Position numbers and translations under genes: made by a program | Part shown: piece after piece, positions 43,468 to 51,814 of the stretch | Position numbering within the stretch: the stretch's first letter is position 1 | Layout: the number at the start of each line of letters is the position of its first letter | Origin: Paenibacillus sp. FSL R7-0345 | GTDB taxonomy: Bacteria; Bacillota; Bacilli; Paenibacillales; Paenibacillaceae | Length of the DNA stretch: 64,000 bases | Direction of reading: 5' to 3' | Assembly: GCF_038595055.1 (NCBI RefSeq) | Contig: NZ_CP152002.1 | Coordinates: 6,878,501-6,942,500, forward strand | The notes under the pieces: model-generated | The model's database searches: none | Seen by the model: the letters and a program-made list of their open reading frames with translations, nothing else | Told to the model about the DNA's origin: nothing

Positions 43468-45113
43468 ATGAAACAGTAAGAGTCGCCATCTACGCCCGCG
43501 TCAGCACGGAGGAGCAGGCTGAATTCGGCTACTCCATAGACGCGCAGCTTGAAACCCTACGGAAATATTGCGAACTCTACAACAGAGTAATCGTCGGTGA
43601 ATACGTGGATCGTGGCGTCAGCGGGAAGAGTATTGAAGGCCGCTACGAGTTGCAGCAACTTCTTCGAGATGCTCAAGAAAACAAGTTTGACCTGGTGTTA
43701 GTTTGGAAATTCAATCGGATGGCACGGAAGAATATCGACCTTCTTCATATCGTTGAACTACTTCAAAAAAACAACGTCGCCTTCCGGTCATTTTCCGAAG
43801 ATTTTGACACGACCACATCTATGGGGAAGTTTGCCTTGCAGATGATGGGTGCGGTAGGAGAACTTGAGCGGAATACTATCGTTGACAATGTGAAGATGGG
43901 GCACAAGCAACGCGCTAGAACAGGCAAGCATAATGGAAAGGTGCCTCTCGGATACCGGAGCGTCAAGATCGACGCACGAGGAAGGGAATCCAAGATCGTC
44001 ATCATCGAGGAGGAGGCTGCGCTCGTTCGAAACATTTTCGAGCAGTATGCCGCCGGTCACGGCCTGAAGGCCATCGCCAACGATTTGAACCACCGGGGCC
44101 ATAAAACTAAGTCCGGAAATCCTTTCTCTACTTGCTCCATCCGGGACATTATCGACAATCCGATGTTTGTCGGAAAAATTCGTTACAACCGCTATGAGAA
44201 TTGGGCAGAGAGACGGCGCAAGGGCAAAACCTCTGAACTGATCCTTGTAGACGGACATCATCCAGCTATAATCACAGACGAAGTATGGGAGAAAGTGCAA
44301 CTTCTGCGGAAGAAAAAAGCTACCATGCCGAAAAAGCGTTTTGAGGGTGAGTACCTGTTGACTGGGCTCATCCGCTGTCCCGAATGCGGCGCGGCAATGA
44401 CCGCGAGCCTTACAGTGAACCGGGCAAAGGACGGCACGAAAATCGTACGGATGTACTATTCCTGTGGGCGTTTCCGCAGCCAAGGGAGCTCCGTCTGTCA
44501 CGCCAACAGCGTCCGCAAGGACGAAGCGGAAAAGGCGGTGACTGAACGTATCCAAGAAGCGGTCACAAAGCCCGAAATCCTCAAAAAAGTCGTCCGTAGC
44601 GTCAACGAGCATAGATCAGGGCGTATCAAGCCTCTACAGGACGAATTAGCAGGAGTACAGGTCAGGATCGACAATCTGGAGGAAAAGAAACGTAAATACC
44701 TTGGATTGTACGAAATGGACGAGATAGACCGCGACCTGTTCGCGGGACGACTGAACGACCTGAACAAGGAGCTAGACACCGAGCTCACCCGCCGATCCAA
44801 GCTGCAACTGGAGCTCCGAGATGACCAGGCCGATCCCATCTCCTACGAGCTCGTGCGCTCCCTGGTGAGCCGGTTCGACGCACTGCTCCAACGCTCACCG
44901 TTCCCGCAGCGCAAGACCCTGCTGCATCTGATCGTGAAGCGGATTACGCTGGACGACAGGAAGCGCGTCGGCAACATAGAACTTGCCTTCAACGAGGAGA
45001 CCGAGAAGCATTTTTTAAGTGTAGCCCCTTCTGCTGAACAACAAGCAGAAGGGGCTTTTCCGTTATCCGGAAAAGCCCCCCTTCTCAAAAAAACACTAAC
45101 CATCTTCATTTAG
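43464..45113 (+). CDS. Large serine recombinase 2 (CcrB-position)
   Basis: A 549-residue large serine recombinase. Nucleophile Ser in AIYARVSTEEQ; ARG cluster in VWKFNRMARKNIDLL and GELERNTIVDNVK; recombinase domain with LGYRSVK and LKAIANDLNHRGHKTKSG; zinc ribbon IRCPECGAAM and YYSCGRFRSQGSSVC; coiled coil 385-440. The last 30 residues are translated through a perfect terminator-like hairpin (45023-45056), so they may be a late addition after loss of an earlier stop. It differs from recombinase 1 enough to be a distinct partner rather than a recent copy. Probably needed together for attachment-site recombination. Confidence 0.95.
   Translation: MNETVRVAIYARVSTEEQAEFGYSIDAQLETLRKYCELYNRVIVGEYVDRGVSGKSIEGRYELQQLLRDAQENKFDLVLVWKFNRMARKNIDLLHIVELLQKNNVAFRSFSEDFDTTTSMGKFALQMMGAVGELERNTIVDNVKMGHKQRARTGKHNGKVPLGYRSVKIDARGRESKIVIIEEEAALVRNIFEQYAAGHGLKAIANDLNHRGHKTKSGNPFSTCSIRDIIDNPMFVGKIRYNRYENWAERRRKGKTSELILVDGHHPAIITDEVWEKVQLLRKKKATMPKKRFEGEYLLTGLIRCPECGAAMTASLTVNRAKDGTKIVRMYYSCGRFRSQGSSVCHANSVRKDEAEKAVTERIQEAVTKPEILKKVVRSVNEHRSGRIKPLQDELAGVQVRIDNLEEKKRKYLGLYEMDEIDRDLFAGRLNDLNKELDTELTRRSKLQLELRDDQADPISYELVRSLVSRFDALLQRSPFPQRKTLLHLIVKRITLDDRKRVGNIELAFNEETEKHFLSVAPSAEQQAEGAFPLSGKAPLLKKTLTIFI
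45023..45079 (+). terminator. Overlapping hairpins inside the end of recombinase 2
   Basis: AGCCCCTTCTGCT / AGCAGAAGGGGCT (45023-45056) with a short T-run, then GGGGCTTTTCC / GGAAAAGCCCC (45051-45079). The two stems share an arm and exclude each other. They lie in the last codons of the frame that ends at 45113. Confidence 0.75.
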
Positions 45114-45126
45114 GTTAATTCTGTAT

Positions 45127-45234
45127 TTAAGCCAGCGTAGCACCCGATGCAACTAAGTTCGTAGCTAACGCCCATCCGGTCTCTCCAACTGCTTTGACTA
45201 GACCTTTAACTCTATCCTTTAATCTACGCTTCAT
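45127..45234 (-). CDS. Small cationic peptide gene (35 aa), unknown
   Basis: On the minus strand a perfect ribosome site (GGAGGG, 7 bases) leads to a 35-residue peptide, MKRRLKDRVKGLVKAVGETG followed by WALATNLVASGATLA. The first half is basic, the second hydrophobic with small residues. It faces the recombinase operon and its coding end is close to recombinase 2's end. It could be a signal peptide-like pheromone, a leaderless bacteriocin or a small toxin. No family recognised; no modification enzyme is nearby. Confidence 0.6.
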   Translation of the reverse strand: MKRRLKDRVKGLVKAVGETGWALATNLVASGATLA

Positions 45235-45471
45235 AGGCGTTCCCTCCTCTTTGGTGGCCTCTTTACACGATGAAATTCTATCTAACCAATATCTCACCAA
45301 CGAAAGAATGACCAGAGGGACAATGTAGCATACGAACCCGACTGGATTCGAACCAATTGGCGCTGACGATGACCTAAATACAGAATGTCTTTGTTATTTA
45401 TGCTTCTCTCTATAACCAACTTGGAGTCTGTCTTACTTTCAATATCTCAAAAAATCTTTCTTCCAATTTCC

Positions 45472-45500
45472 TTGACAAACGAATAATAATCCCTTAATAT
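45472..45500 (+). promoter_or_regulatory. Strong promoter in the right end of the island
   Basis: TTGACA, 17 bases, TAATAT. It reads rightward through about 310 bases with several hairpins (for example CGCTTTTGCAAGCG near 45630) to the 49-residue gene and the terminator at 46012. Confidence 0.82.
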
Positions 45501-45817
45501 TACATTAGGGGATAGTGTATCTATTTCTGTGGACTCTTCCATTCGGGATTCCGATGCTACCAACATCAGAATTGCGTTGCTTACACTCACCATAACCGAC
45601 CTTAGGAATTACTATACACGAGATAATTCGCTTTTGCAAGCGGCTTTCGTATGCTTCACAAGTATACATATGATGTTCCCATCATGTTCGTACATATACA
45701 ATGACTGAGGTCCTCTGTGTCAGCTTCGACCAATGCAAACCAAAAAGAGTCCTAATCTAGGGGCTGAATACCGAATAGGTGCGCTGATCTCCGAGTACAA
45801 ATAAGGAGGTCACACAC

Positions 45818-45967
45818 ATGAAGGTTTGCTTTTATCCCAAGAGCACCCATGTGAGACAACACGACCGTAAGCCGCACCCAGTGCGTGCCCACTACCGTGC
45901 TGGAAGGTACATTCCGTACAATCCGATGCGTAGCGGTTCCGTTGTCTCCGAACACTGCCGAAGTTAG
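45818..45967 (+). CDS. Small basic protein (49 aa), unknown
   Basis: A 49-residue protein, MKVCFYPKSTHVRQHDRKPH followed by PVRAHYRAGRYIPYNPM and an end with SVVSEHCRS. AAGGAGGT lies 8 bases before the ATG. It is rich in His, Arg and Tyr with two Cys; no family recognised. It has its own promoter (45472) with a long leader and its own terminator, so it is a separate transcription unit at the right end of the island. Confidence 0.65.
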   Translation: MKVCFYPKSTHVRQHDRKPHPVRAHYRAGRYIPYNPMRSGSVVSEHCRS

Positions 45968-46011
45968 GCAGCCGCCGTCCCGTCCCTAAGTCACAGCACT
46001 AATTTGCAGTA

Positions 46012-46045
46012 CAAGCCCTCGGTCCTTATGACGAGGGCTTTTTTC
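46012..46045 (+). terminator. Terminator of the 49-aa gene
   Basis: AAGCCCTCG, 10-base loop, CGAGGGCTT followed by T residues. Confidence 0.9.
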
Positions 46046-46198
46046 TTATTCCATGCAAGCCTTGATTGATTTCAAGCAGTCTCCAAACTCCTTTCCAAGC
46101 TGCTTGGTAAGTATAAACAGCTCGACGAAGTAATTCACACAGCCTGTTGATATATGCAAGAACAGCACAAGCGTTATAGTGTAGGATAGCATATTTCG

Positions 46199-46218
46199 CC
46201 CTACTTATGGTACGGTTC
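46199..46218. repeat. Right attachment site (attR), within the rlmH 3' end
   Basis: CCCTACTTATGGTACGGTTC, one mismatch to 30206-30225. It contains the rlmH stop codon and last codons (EPYHK-stop on the minus strand). Confidence 0.9.
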
Positions 46219-46680
46219 CCCCCGATTTATCTTCACCGCGCGATAAATCTGCTCCACCAGCACCAGCCGCATGAGCTGATGGGGCAGCGTCATGCGGCCG
46301 AAGCTCATGCGCTGCTGGGCGCGGCGCATCACGTCATCGGAGAGGCCATGGCTGCCTCCGATGACGAACACGACATGGCTCGTCCCGTAGGTGCCGAGCC
46401 GGTCGATTTCCGCGGCAAGCTCCTCGGAGCTCCAGAGCTTGCCATCAATCGCGAGCGCAATGACATGCGCATCGCTCTTGATGTGCGCGAGGATGCGCTC
46501 TCCCTCGCGCGTTTTCACCTGGACCACCTCAGCGTCGCTGAGATTGTCCGGTGCTTTTTCATCCGCCACCTCAATCACCTGAAATTTGAGATATGGCGTC
46601 AACCGCTTGGCATATTCTGCGATGCCGCTGACCAAATATTTTTCCTTCAATTTGCCTACGCCAATAATTTGAATGAACAT
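46201..46680 (-). CDS. rlmH: 23S rRNA (pseudouridine-1915-N3)-methyltransferase RlmH
   Basis: A 159-residue SPOUT methyltransferase of standard length. The knot region FVIGGSHGLSDDVMRRAQQR and LPHQLMRLVLVEQIYRAVKI is highly typical, and the C-terminus NRGEPYHK is the usual end. Start 46680 (MFIQIIGVGK) follows GGAGG at 5 bases. It methylates pseudouridine 1915 of 23S rRNA in the assembled ribosome. Its 3' end is the integration site of the island to the left, and the last codons are intact. In Staphylococcus the same gene (orfX) is the SCCmec target. Confidence 0.97.
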   Translation of the reverse strand: MFIQIIGVGKLKEKYLVSGIAEYAKRLTPYLKFQVIEVADEKAPDNLSDAEVVQVKTREGERILAHIKSDAHVIALAIDGKLWSSEELAAEIDRLGTYGTSHVVFVIGGSHGLSDDVMRRAQQRMSFGRMTLPHQLMRLVLVEQIYRAVKINRGEPYHK

Positions 46681-46769
46681 GATATCCTCCATATGCCGGC
46701 CGGAAGCCGGCTTTTGCTCGTTAATGTGAATGTATAATAAGAAGGCAGAATGTAACTGCCTGCTCCGCC

Positions 46770-46949
46770 TTAATTTGTCCTAAAATAAGCAATTCCATAA
46801 AACACACCCACAACCACCACGGCCAAGACTACAAAAGCAATTATGCCGGTCATAAACGACCCGCCTGCCGATTCTTTTACCAGTTCTTTTTCTCTCTGCT
46901 TGGCTGCATTTTCCTCGGAACCATTCAAGTTGCCAGGCTTCATAAACAC
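46770..46949 (-). CDS. Small single-helix membrane protein
   Basis: About 59 residues: a polar, charged N-terminal half (NAAKQREKELVKES) and one hydrophobic helix (FMTGIIAFVVLAVVVVGVFY) near the C-terminus. GTG 46949 has the right distance from GGAG; ATG 46943 is 16 bases away. It precedes rlmH on the same strand. No family recognised; a membrane anchor or regulator is all that can be said. Confidence 0.65.
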   Translation of the reverse strand: MFMKPGNLNGSEENAAKQREKELVKESAGGSFMTGIIAFVVLAVVVVGVFYGIAYFRTN

Positions 46950-46976
46950 TCTACACCAGCTCCTCTCTATGACCAT

Positions 46977-47529
46977 AGCTTACCATATACCGCACCCGCT
47001 GTTTATTGGTAGAACTTCTGCTTGAGCAATAGTCTGTCAAAATTAAGTGGAATTTCGGCATTTATTTCCGGCGTTTTATAAAATTTGCAATCAATAGGTG
47101 GAAAATCAACACTTAGTTTGGTCCAAAACCCCTTAATGGAGCAAAATCCGAGATATTAAGTGTCGTTTTTCCAACTAGCACCCTCTCACCTATGGTAAGA
47201 CTAAGAAATAGTTTACCTTTTTCCACTTAGATTAGTCATGGGTAGCCTGTAAAGTTACTTTCACTCATTCGTTAAGTACAAAGCCACCATAACTCCACAC
47301 CTCAGCTACTTTTCTGCCCAAAAACCCCATATCCTTCACCAATCACACTGTGTAACTTACACCGCCAAGCATACAACCACGCAAAGAAGACCCTGCTACC
47401 GCAGAGTCTCCCAAATCTATGTTACTCCAGACACAAAGCCCGGCATTCGACGTCCCACTCTACAACAAACTATCCCCGCATCCTAGAGCAACTATTATTG
47501 CAACTCTTTTACTCTTCACTCTTCACTCT
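46977..47529. other. Gene-poor gap between the small membrane protein and the ArsR gene
   Basis: No convincing gene in 550 bases. AT-rich fragments with repeated AAGTGGAA-type motifs (near 47050, 47095 and 47155) suggest decayed interspersed repeats. The right end (47509-47538) is a short CTCTTCA-type tandem run overlapping the end of the ArsR gene. Confidence 0.55.
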
Positions 47530-47874
47530 TTACTCTTCCATCCGCTCCCCAAACTCCACCGCCCCACCGGCCGCCTCATACGCCTCTAATATCGAATCCA
47601 GCACCCCCGGAAACCGCTCATTCAGATCCTCTTCCCGCAGCGACAAAATGCGCTGGGTGCCCTGTGCCCGTGTATGCACAACACCTGATTCGCGCAGGGT
47701 TCGGGCGTGATGGGACAAGGTGGATTTGGCGATCGGTACCTTAAAGCTGTTGCAGGCCTGCTCGCCGTGCTTGCGGATTTCTGACACAACATATAAACGG
47801 ATCGGATCGCTAAGCGCATACAAAACTGAAGCAAGCTGTATGTCCTTGCGGTCCGGATGATGGAGCAGCTTCAT
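47530..47874 (-). CDS. ArsR-family HTH regulator
   Basis: A 114-residue winged-helix protein (DIQLASVLYALSDPIRLYVV, then VPIAKSTLSHHARTLRESGV as recognition helix, wing with GTQRILSLREEDL). Start 47874 (MKLLHHPDRKD) follows AAAGGGG. No metal-binding Cys pair of ArsR/SmtB is present, so the inducer is probably not arsenic. The gene is divergent from a 14-helix MFS pump, with an inverted repeat in between, so it most likely represses the pump and itself. Confidence 0.9.
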   Translation of the reverse strand: MKLLHHPDRKDIQLASVLYALSDPIRLYVVSEIRKHGEQACNSFKVPIAKSTLSHHARTLRESGVVHTRAQGTQRILSLREEDLNERFPGVLDSILEAYEAAGGAVEFGERMEE

Positions 47875-47952
47875 ATATAAGACCCCTTTATAATAGAGAT
47901 GATTATTTTGCATCTTCCTAATTGCATTTTACAACTTTGCATGCTATATTTC

Positions 47953-47978
47953 AATTGTTCGTAAGGAATCGAACTATT
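47953..47978. promoter_or_regulatory. Inverted repeat between ArsR gene and MFS pump
   Basis: AATTGTTCG, 8 bases, CGAACTATT (8 of 9 paired). Candidate operator for the ArsR-type regulator. Confidence 0.55.
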
Positions 47979-48011
47979 AAACAATAGAAACAAAGGAGTG
48001 GCGCACCCACC

Positions 48012-49451
48012 ATGAACTCATTACATATATCCAGCGATACTGCCGGCAAAAAAAGCGATCCGCTCAATGGAGCGCTCAACCCTGCTGCCTCAGAACCCAC
48101 CCTCCCCCGTGAAGGCCTGCTAACCCTGTTGTTCAGCGTCGCCGTTGTGCTCGTCATCATGAACACAGCGATGTTCAATCTGGCGCTGCCGGATGTAACT
48201 GAGGCGTTCGGCATTACGGCAGCATCGGCATCCTGGATTGTGACCGGGTATTCCATTATGTTCTCGATTGCTTCTATTACGTACAGCCGGCTTTCCGATT
48301 TCCTGCCAATTCGCCGGCTGCTGATTATCGGCCTGCTAACGCTGGGGCTGTCCGCTGTAGCCGGCTTCTTCAGTACTAACTTCATCTTCCTGCTGATCGT
48401 ACGGATTCTGCAGGCATCCGGTGCGGGAGCCGTTATGTCCCTGTCACTTGTCCTGTTCACCCGTTATGTTCCACAGGCCCGCCGTGGCAAAGCCATGGCA
48501 ACCATCATGTCCGCCGTCTCGCTCGGACTGGGACTTGGCCCGGTAGCAGGCGGCTCCATCGTCGAGTATCTGGGCTGGCACTGGCTGTTCGCCGTTACAG
48601 CAGCGATTTTGCTGCTGGTGCCACTGTTTATGGTTCTGCTTCCTAAGGAAATACCTGCACGCGGCTCGTTCGACATCCTGGGAGGGCTTTACCTAGGGAT
48701 CGGAACCACCGGCTTGCTGCTGTTCCTGACCAGCGGACTATGGGTTGCGCTAATTGCCGGAATCGTCGCGATTGCCCTGTTCGTTGGCCGCATCCGCAGC
48801 ACCCCTGATCCGTTCGTGATGCCGGCGCTGTTCGCCAACCGCTCATATCTCGTGCTTGCCCTGGTCGGGGTCGCCTCTTACCTGTGCAGCTTCGCTACCC
48901 TGTTCCTGCTGCCGCAGATTTTGACCCACCGCTTCGGGTTCACGGCCAGCCATGCCGGGCTGGTGATTTTCCCGGGCTCACTGCTGGCGATCTTCGTCTC
49001 CCGTGCCGTCGGGCGGGTCATTGACCGATACGGCAACGCCGGAATCCTGCGTTACGCACCGCTGCTGGTGCTGCTGGCAACTGTGCTGTTCGCCTTCCTG
49101 GCTGGCCAGTCCTGGGTCGCTGTCATGCTCGTTTATATGATTATGAGCTTGTCCTTTACCGTACTGTCGAGCAGCGTATCTAACGAGATTTCACGTATCC
49201 TGCCATCCTCGCAAATCGGCTCAGGCATGGGACTGTTCCAGCTGCTGCAGTTCTTCAGCGGAGCATTCAGCGTAGCGATGGCTGCCAGCGCCTTGGAATG
49301 GCAAAAGAGTCTGCCGCTCTCTACAGCCTACTCCAACATTTACTGGGGGCTGTCCGTTGCCGCAATCATCGCAATCGTGTCCGCATTTGCCTACCATCGC
49401 AGCAGCCGGGGCGGCCGCCTTACCCAGATGGCAGATGCAGCAGACGCCTAA
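48012..49451 (+). CDS. MFS drug efflux transporter, DHA2 type (14 helices)
   Basis: A 479-residue transporter. Motif-A-like loop SRLSDFLPIRRLL, motif C MSAVSLGLGLGPVAGGSI and start NTAMFNLALPDVTEAFGIT are typical of DHA2 drug/proton antiporters such as QacA or LmrB. The ATG follows AAAGGAG at 13 bases. It is divergent from the ArsR-type regulator, and a terminator at 49534 follows. Substrate unknown. Confidence 0.92.
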   Translation: MNSLHISSDTAGKKSDPLNGALNPAASEPTLPREGLLTLLFSVAVVLVIMNTAMFNLALPDVTEAFGITAASASWIVTGYSIMFSIASITYSRLSDFLPIRRLLIIGLLTLGLSAVAGFFSTNFIFLLIVRILQASGAGAVMSLSLVLFTRYVPQARRGKAMATIMSAVSLGLGLGPVAGGSIVEYLGWHWLFAVTAAILLLVPLFMVLLPKEIPARGSFDILGGLYLGIGTTGLLLFLTSGLWVALIAGIVAIALFVGRIRSTPDPFVMPALFANRSYLVLALVGVASYLCSFATLFLLPQILTHRFGFTASHAGLVIFPGSLLAIFVSRAVGRVIDRYGNAGILRYAPLLVLLATVLFAFLAGQSWVAVMLVYMIMSLSFTVLSSSVSNEISRILPSSQIGSGMGLFQLLQFFSGAFSVAMAASALEWQKSLPLSTAYSNIYWGLSVAAIIAIVSAFAYHRSSRGGRLTQMADAADA

Positions 49452-49533
49452 TTCCTTACTATCTTGCTACTTATCTGTAATGGCCTTTCTAACGAAAGGC
49501 TTAAAATAAGGTCCCATTGCTCCACATACACCA

Positions 49534-49577
49534 AAACACCCTCCAGACCGCTTCCGCGGCTGCAGGGTGTTCTTTTT
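49534..49577 (+). terminator. Terminator of the DHA2 transporter gene
   Basis: AACACCCT...GC / GC...AGGGTGTT stem followed by five T residues. Confidence 0.9.
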
Positions 49578-49595
49578 CATAAATGACAGCAGTCC

Positions 49596-49763
49596 TTAGA
49601 CCACCAGATATTCCGCATTCTTCTCACATTCCGCACATTTCGCCGGCGGGTCCCAGTCCGAGAACTCGGTCTCCTTCAGATCCACAACATCCGGTGCATC
49701 CTCGTACTCGTCCACAAATCTGTCGATGGCCAGCTCAACGTGTTCTTTACACACTACATACAT
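49596..49763 (-). CDS. CxxH/CxxC zinc-ribbon-like small protein
   Basis: A 55-residue protein with CKEH near the N-terminus (VVCKEHVELAID) and CAEC near the C-terminus (PPAKCAECEKNAEY), a four-ligand metal site typical of the small CxxH/CxxC family of Bacillales, found near rlmH and htrA. The middle is acidic (DEYEDAPDVVDLKETEF). An AAGGGA site lies 11 bases upstream. Function unknown. Confidence 0.85.
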   Translation of the reverse strand: MYVVCKEHVELAIDRFVDEYEDAPDVVDLKETEFSDWDPPAKCAECEKNAEYLVV

Positions 49764-49865
49764 TCAATCAAGCATCCCTTTCTGCGCCGCTGCGGCGTAT
49801 ACTTCTACTATTGTTCTACCACACTTCCCCCTAAAAAGGAACCTTCCTCCGCGCAAAAGTCCTTC

Positions 49866-51644
49866 TTACTCCGCTCCAGCGAACTTCCTGGCATCTCCGG
49901 CAATCAGCTGAAGCGCATCCCGCCAAAAAGCCAAAGAATGAACATCAATATCCATCAGCCTGGCGGCATCGGCAATATTCCGTGTGCTGGAGGCTGAGAG
50001 GAACTGCTCGTACCGGCTGACGAACGCCTGCCCCTGCTTTTTATACTGCGCATACAGCCCTTTGGAGAACAGCAGCCCGAACGAATACGGGAAGTTGAGG
50101 AACTCATTACCTGACATATAATATCCGGCCTTGCTGATCCACTGATAGGGATGGATGGAGTCCGGCAGCACACTTTCGCCGTAAGCAGCGGTTATCGACT
50201 CCAGCATCAGTCCGTTTAACTCGTCCACAGAGAGGTTTCCGGATTTTCTGCGCTCATACAACCTGCCCTCGAAGCAATACCGCGCATAGAAATCAACGAT
50301 ATAATATCCGGCATCCGCCAGATTCCGCTCCAGAATAGCTTCTGCTTCGCTTGCAGGTACATTCTGCAGCAGCTCACTACTAATCAGACTCTCGCAAAAA
50401 ATCGACGCCGTCTCGGCAACCGGCACCGGATAATCGGTATTCACCATACTCTGCCCGGCAAGCCGGCTGCTGTGGTAAGCATGTCCAATCTCATGCGCCA
50501 GCACGCTCACATCTATATAATTGCCGTGGAAGCTGGTAATCATCCGGCTCTCCCCAATCGGAAAGATATCAACACACATCCCGAAGCTTCCCTTACCGCT
50601 GCGCGGCTCGGCATCGATCCAGCGCTGTTCAAACACCTTTTGGGCAAAAGCGCCCAGCTCCGGACTGAAGCTGCTAAAGCCGGAGATAATCATCGCCTGC
50701 GCCTGCTCATAGGTCATTACACCTGACGATTCTCCGCCAACAGGCGCAAATATATCATAGAACGGAAGCGCGCCGGGATGCCCCAGCAGCTCAGCCTTCT
50801 TCATATAGTACCGGTGAAACACCGGCAGACTCTCCCGGATTGCCTGCAGCATCACTTCCAGTGTTGCTTCATCCATCCGCGAAGCTTCCAGCACCTTATG
50901 CAGCGGCGATGCATATCCCCGCAGCTCATAGACTGCCGCCGCTTCACCGGCTACCGCATTAATACAAGCAGCACTCAGCGTAGCTACACTCCGGCAGGCT
51001 TCGCCCTCGCCCGCTGCCGCGGCTTTCCGTACGGCTGCATCTGAATCATATGCTAAATTCCGCAGATCAGCCAGCGACATACTCCGCTCCTTGCCATCAA
51101 TCTGCATATCTACCCGCAGCGTAGACAGCGTCCGCATATACAGCCGCTCCCAAGCCTTCGAGCCGTTGGCCTGCATCCGGGCAATGACCGCTTCGCCCTC
51201 TGCGCTCAGCAGATGCCGCGACTTGGCCTGCAGCTCACGCAGATAGAAGCTATGCTCTCCCAGATAAGCGCTTGACCCCACACTTCCTTCCAACTCCTCC
51301 GCACTAACCCGGGCCAGCCATTTGCTGAAGCTCACCCGTGCTTCCTCTGCCCCGCTGCTGAGCTCCTCCAGCTCATCCAGCAGATCGACGGCTTCTGTGT
51401 TACTGCTGTCTGCGCTGAAGACCAGCTCCGCATAGCTCAATAAGCGAAGGTAAATGCTTTTATAAGCGTTATATTGTTTAAGGAACTGCTCCATAACTTC
51501 AGAAGCATCCTGTAGATTCTCCAGCTGTAAGTCTGCCCATGCTGCAAGCTCTCCGGCTAATGTCTCCACAAGCCTGCGGTCCTGCCGGAAGGGCTCCGAC
51601 TGAAAGCCGGGATATATGCTGCTCAAATCCCATGTTAACTGCAT
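49866..51644 (-). CDS. pepF: Oligoendopeptidase F, M3 family
   Basis: A 592-residue zinc metallopeptidase. The active site is LAHEIGHAYHS (HExxH) near residue 385 with the third ligand Glu in AETASIFCES. The N-terminal helical PepF region precedes it (WDLSSIYPGFQSEPF at the start). Start 51644 (MQLTWDLSS) has AAGGAG at 9 bases; the ATG at 51653 lies too close to that site. It cleaves short peptides in the cytoplasm. Confidence 0.96.
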   Translation of the reverse strand: MQLTWDLSSIYPGFQSEPFRQDRRLVETLAGELAAWADLQLENLQDASEVMEQFLKQYNAYKSIYLRLLSYAELVFSADSSNTEAVDLLDELEELSSGAEEARVSFSKWLARVSAEELEGSVGSSAYLGEHSFYLRELQAKSRHLLSAEGEAVIARMQANGSKAWERLYMRTLSTLRVDMQIDGKERSMSLADLRNLAYDSDAAVRKAAAAGEGEACRSVATLSAACINAVAGEAAAVYELRGYASPLHKVLEASRMDEATLEVMLQAIRESLPVFHRYYMKKAELLGHPGALPFYDIFAPVGGESSGVMTYEQAQAMIISGFSSFSPELGAFAQKVFEQRWIDAEPRSGKGSFGMCVDIFPIGESRMITSFHGNYIDVSVLAHEIGHAYHSSRLAGQSMVNTDYPVPVAETASIFCESLISSELLQNVPASEAEAILERNLADAGYYIVDFYARYCFEGRLYERRKSGNLSVDELNGLMLESITAAYGESVLPDSIHPYQWISKAGYYMSGNEFLNFPYSFGLLFSKGLYAQYKKQGQAFVSRYEQFLSASSTRNIADAARLMDIDVHSLAFWRDALQLIAGDARKFAGAE

Positions 51645-51814
51645 TTTTAACATCTCCTTATATTAGCTGCAGTAACCGCTGCTCCTCACATGCTTCCACC
51701 TCATTCTTCATATCCTTCACGGGGTAATTTCTTGTAAGTATATCACGCTTGCCAAATTGCTAGTCTATGGAAATAATAGATTTAGTTATATCAGTCTCGA
51801 AAGGAGCATCACCC

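Larger units (their letters stand above)
30206..46218 (+). mobile_element. SCC-like genomic island integrated at the 3' end of rlmH
   Basis: A 16.0-kb region between two 20-bp direct repeats. It contains two large serine recombinases, primase-polymerase/helicase, RadC-type protein, XRE repressor, several small unknown genes, an unassigned structured RNA and an AT-rich TIR-ATPase cargo gene. The right repeat lies inside the last codons of rlmH, leaving rlmH intact. Site, recombinase class and cch-like helicase next to the recombinases are those of staphylococcal SCC elements. Sequence relationship to ccr and cch proper was not tested. Confidence 0.88.

Noticed and set aside
32826..45060. Shared CCCTTCTGCT between two hairpins considered as an attachment repeat
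   Set aside because: Both are intrinsic-terminator-like stems with T-runs; the 20-bp repeats at 30206 and 46199 explain the boundaries better.
45340..45360. T-arm-like sequence (GGTTCGAATCC on the minus strand), possible tRNA
   Set aside because: No acceptor stem, D-arm or anticodon arm fits on either side.
47509..47538. CTCTTCA-type short tandem run
   Set aside because: Only about four imperfect units; low-complexity sequence rather than a meaningful repeat.
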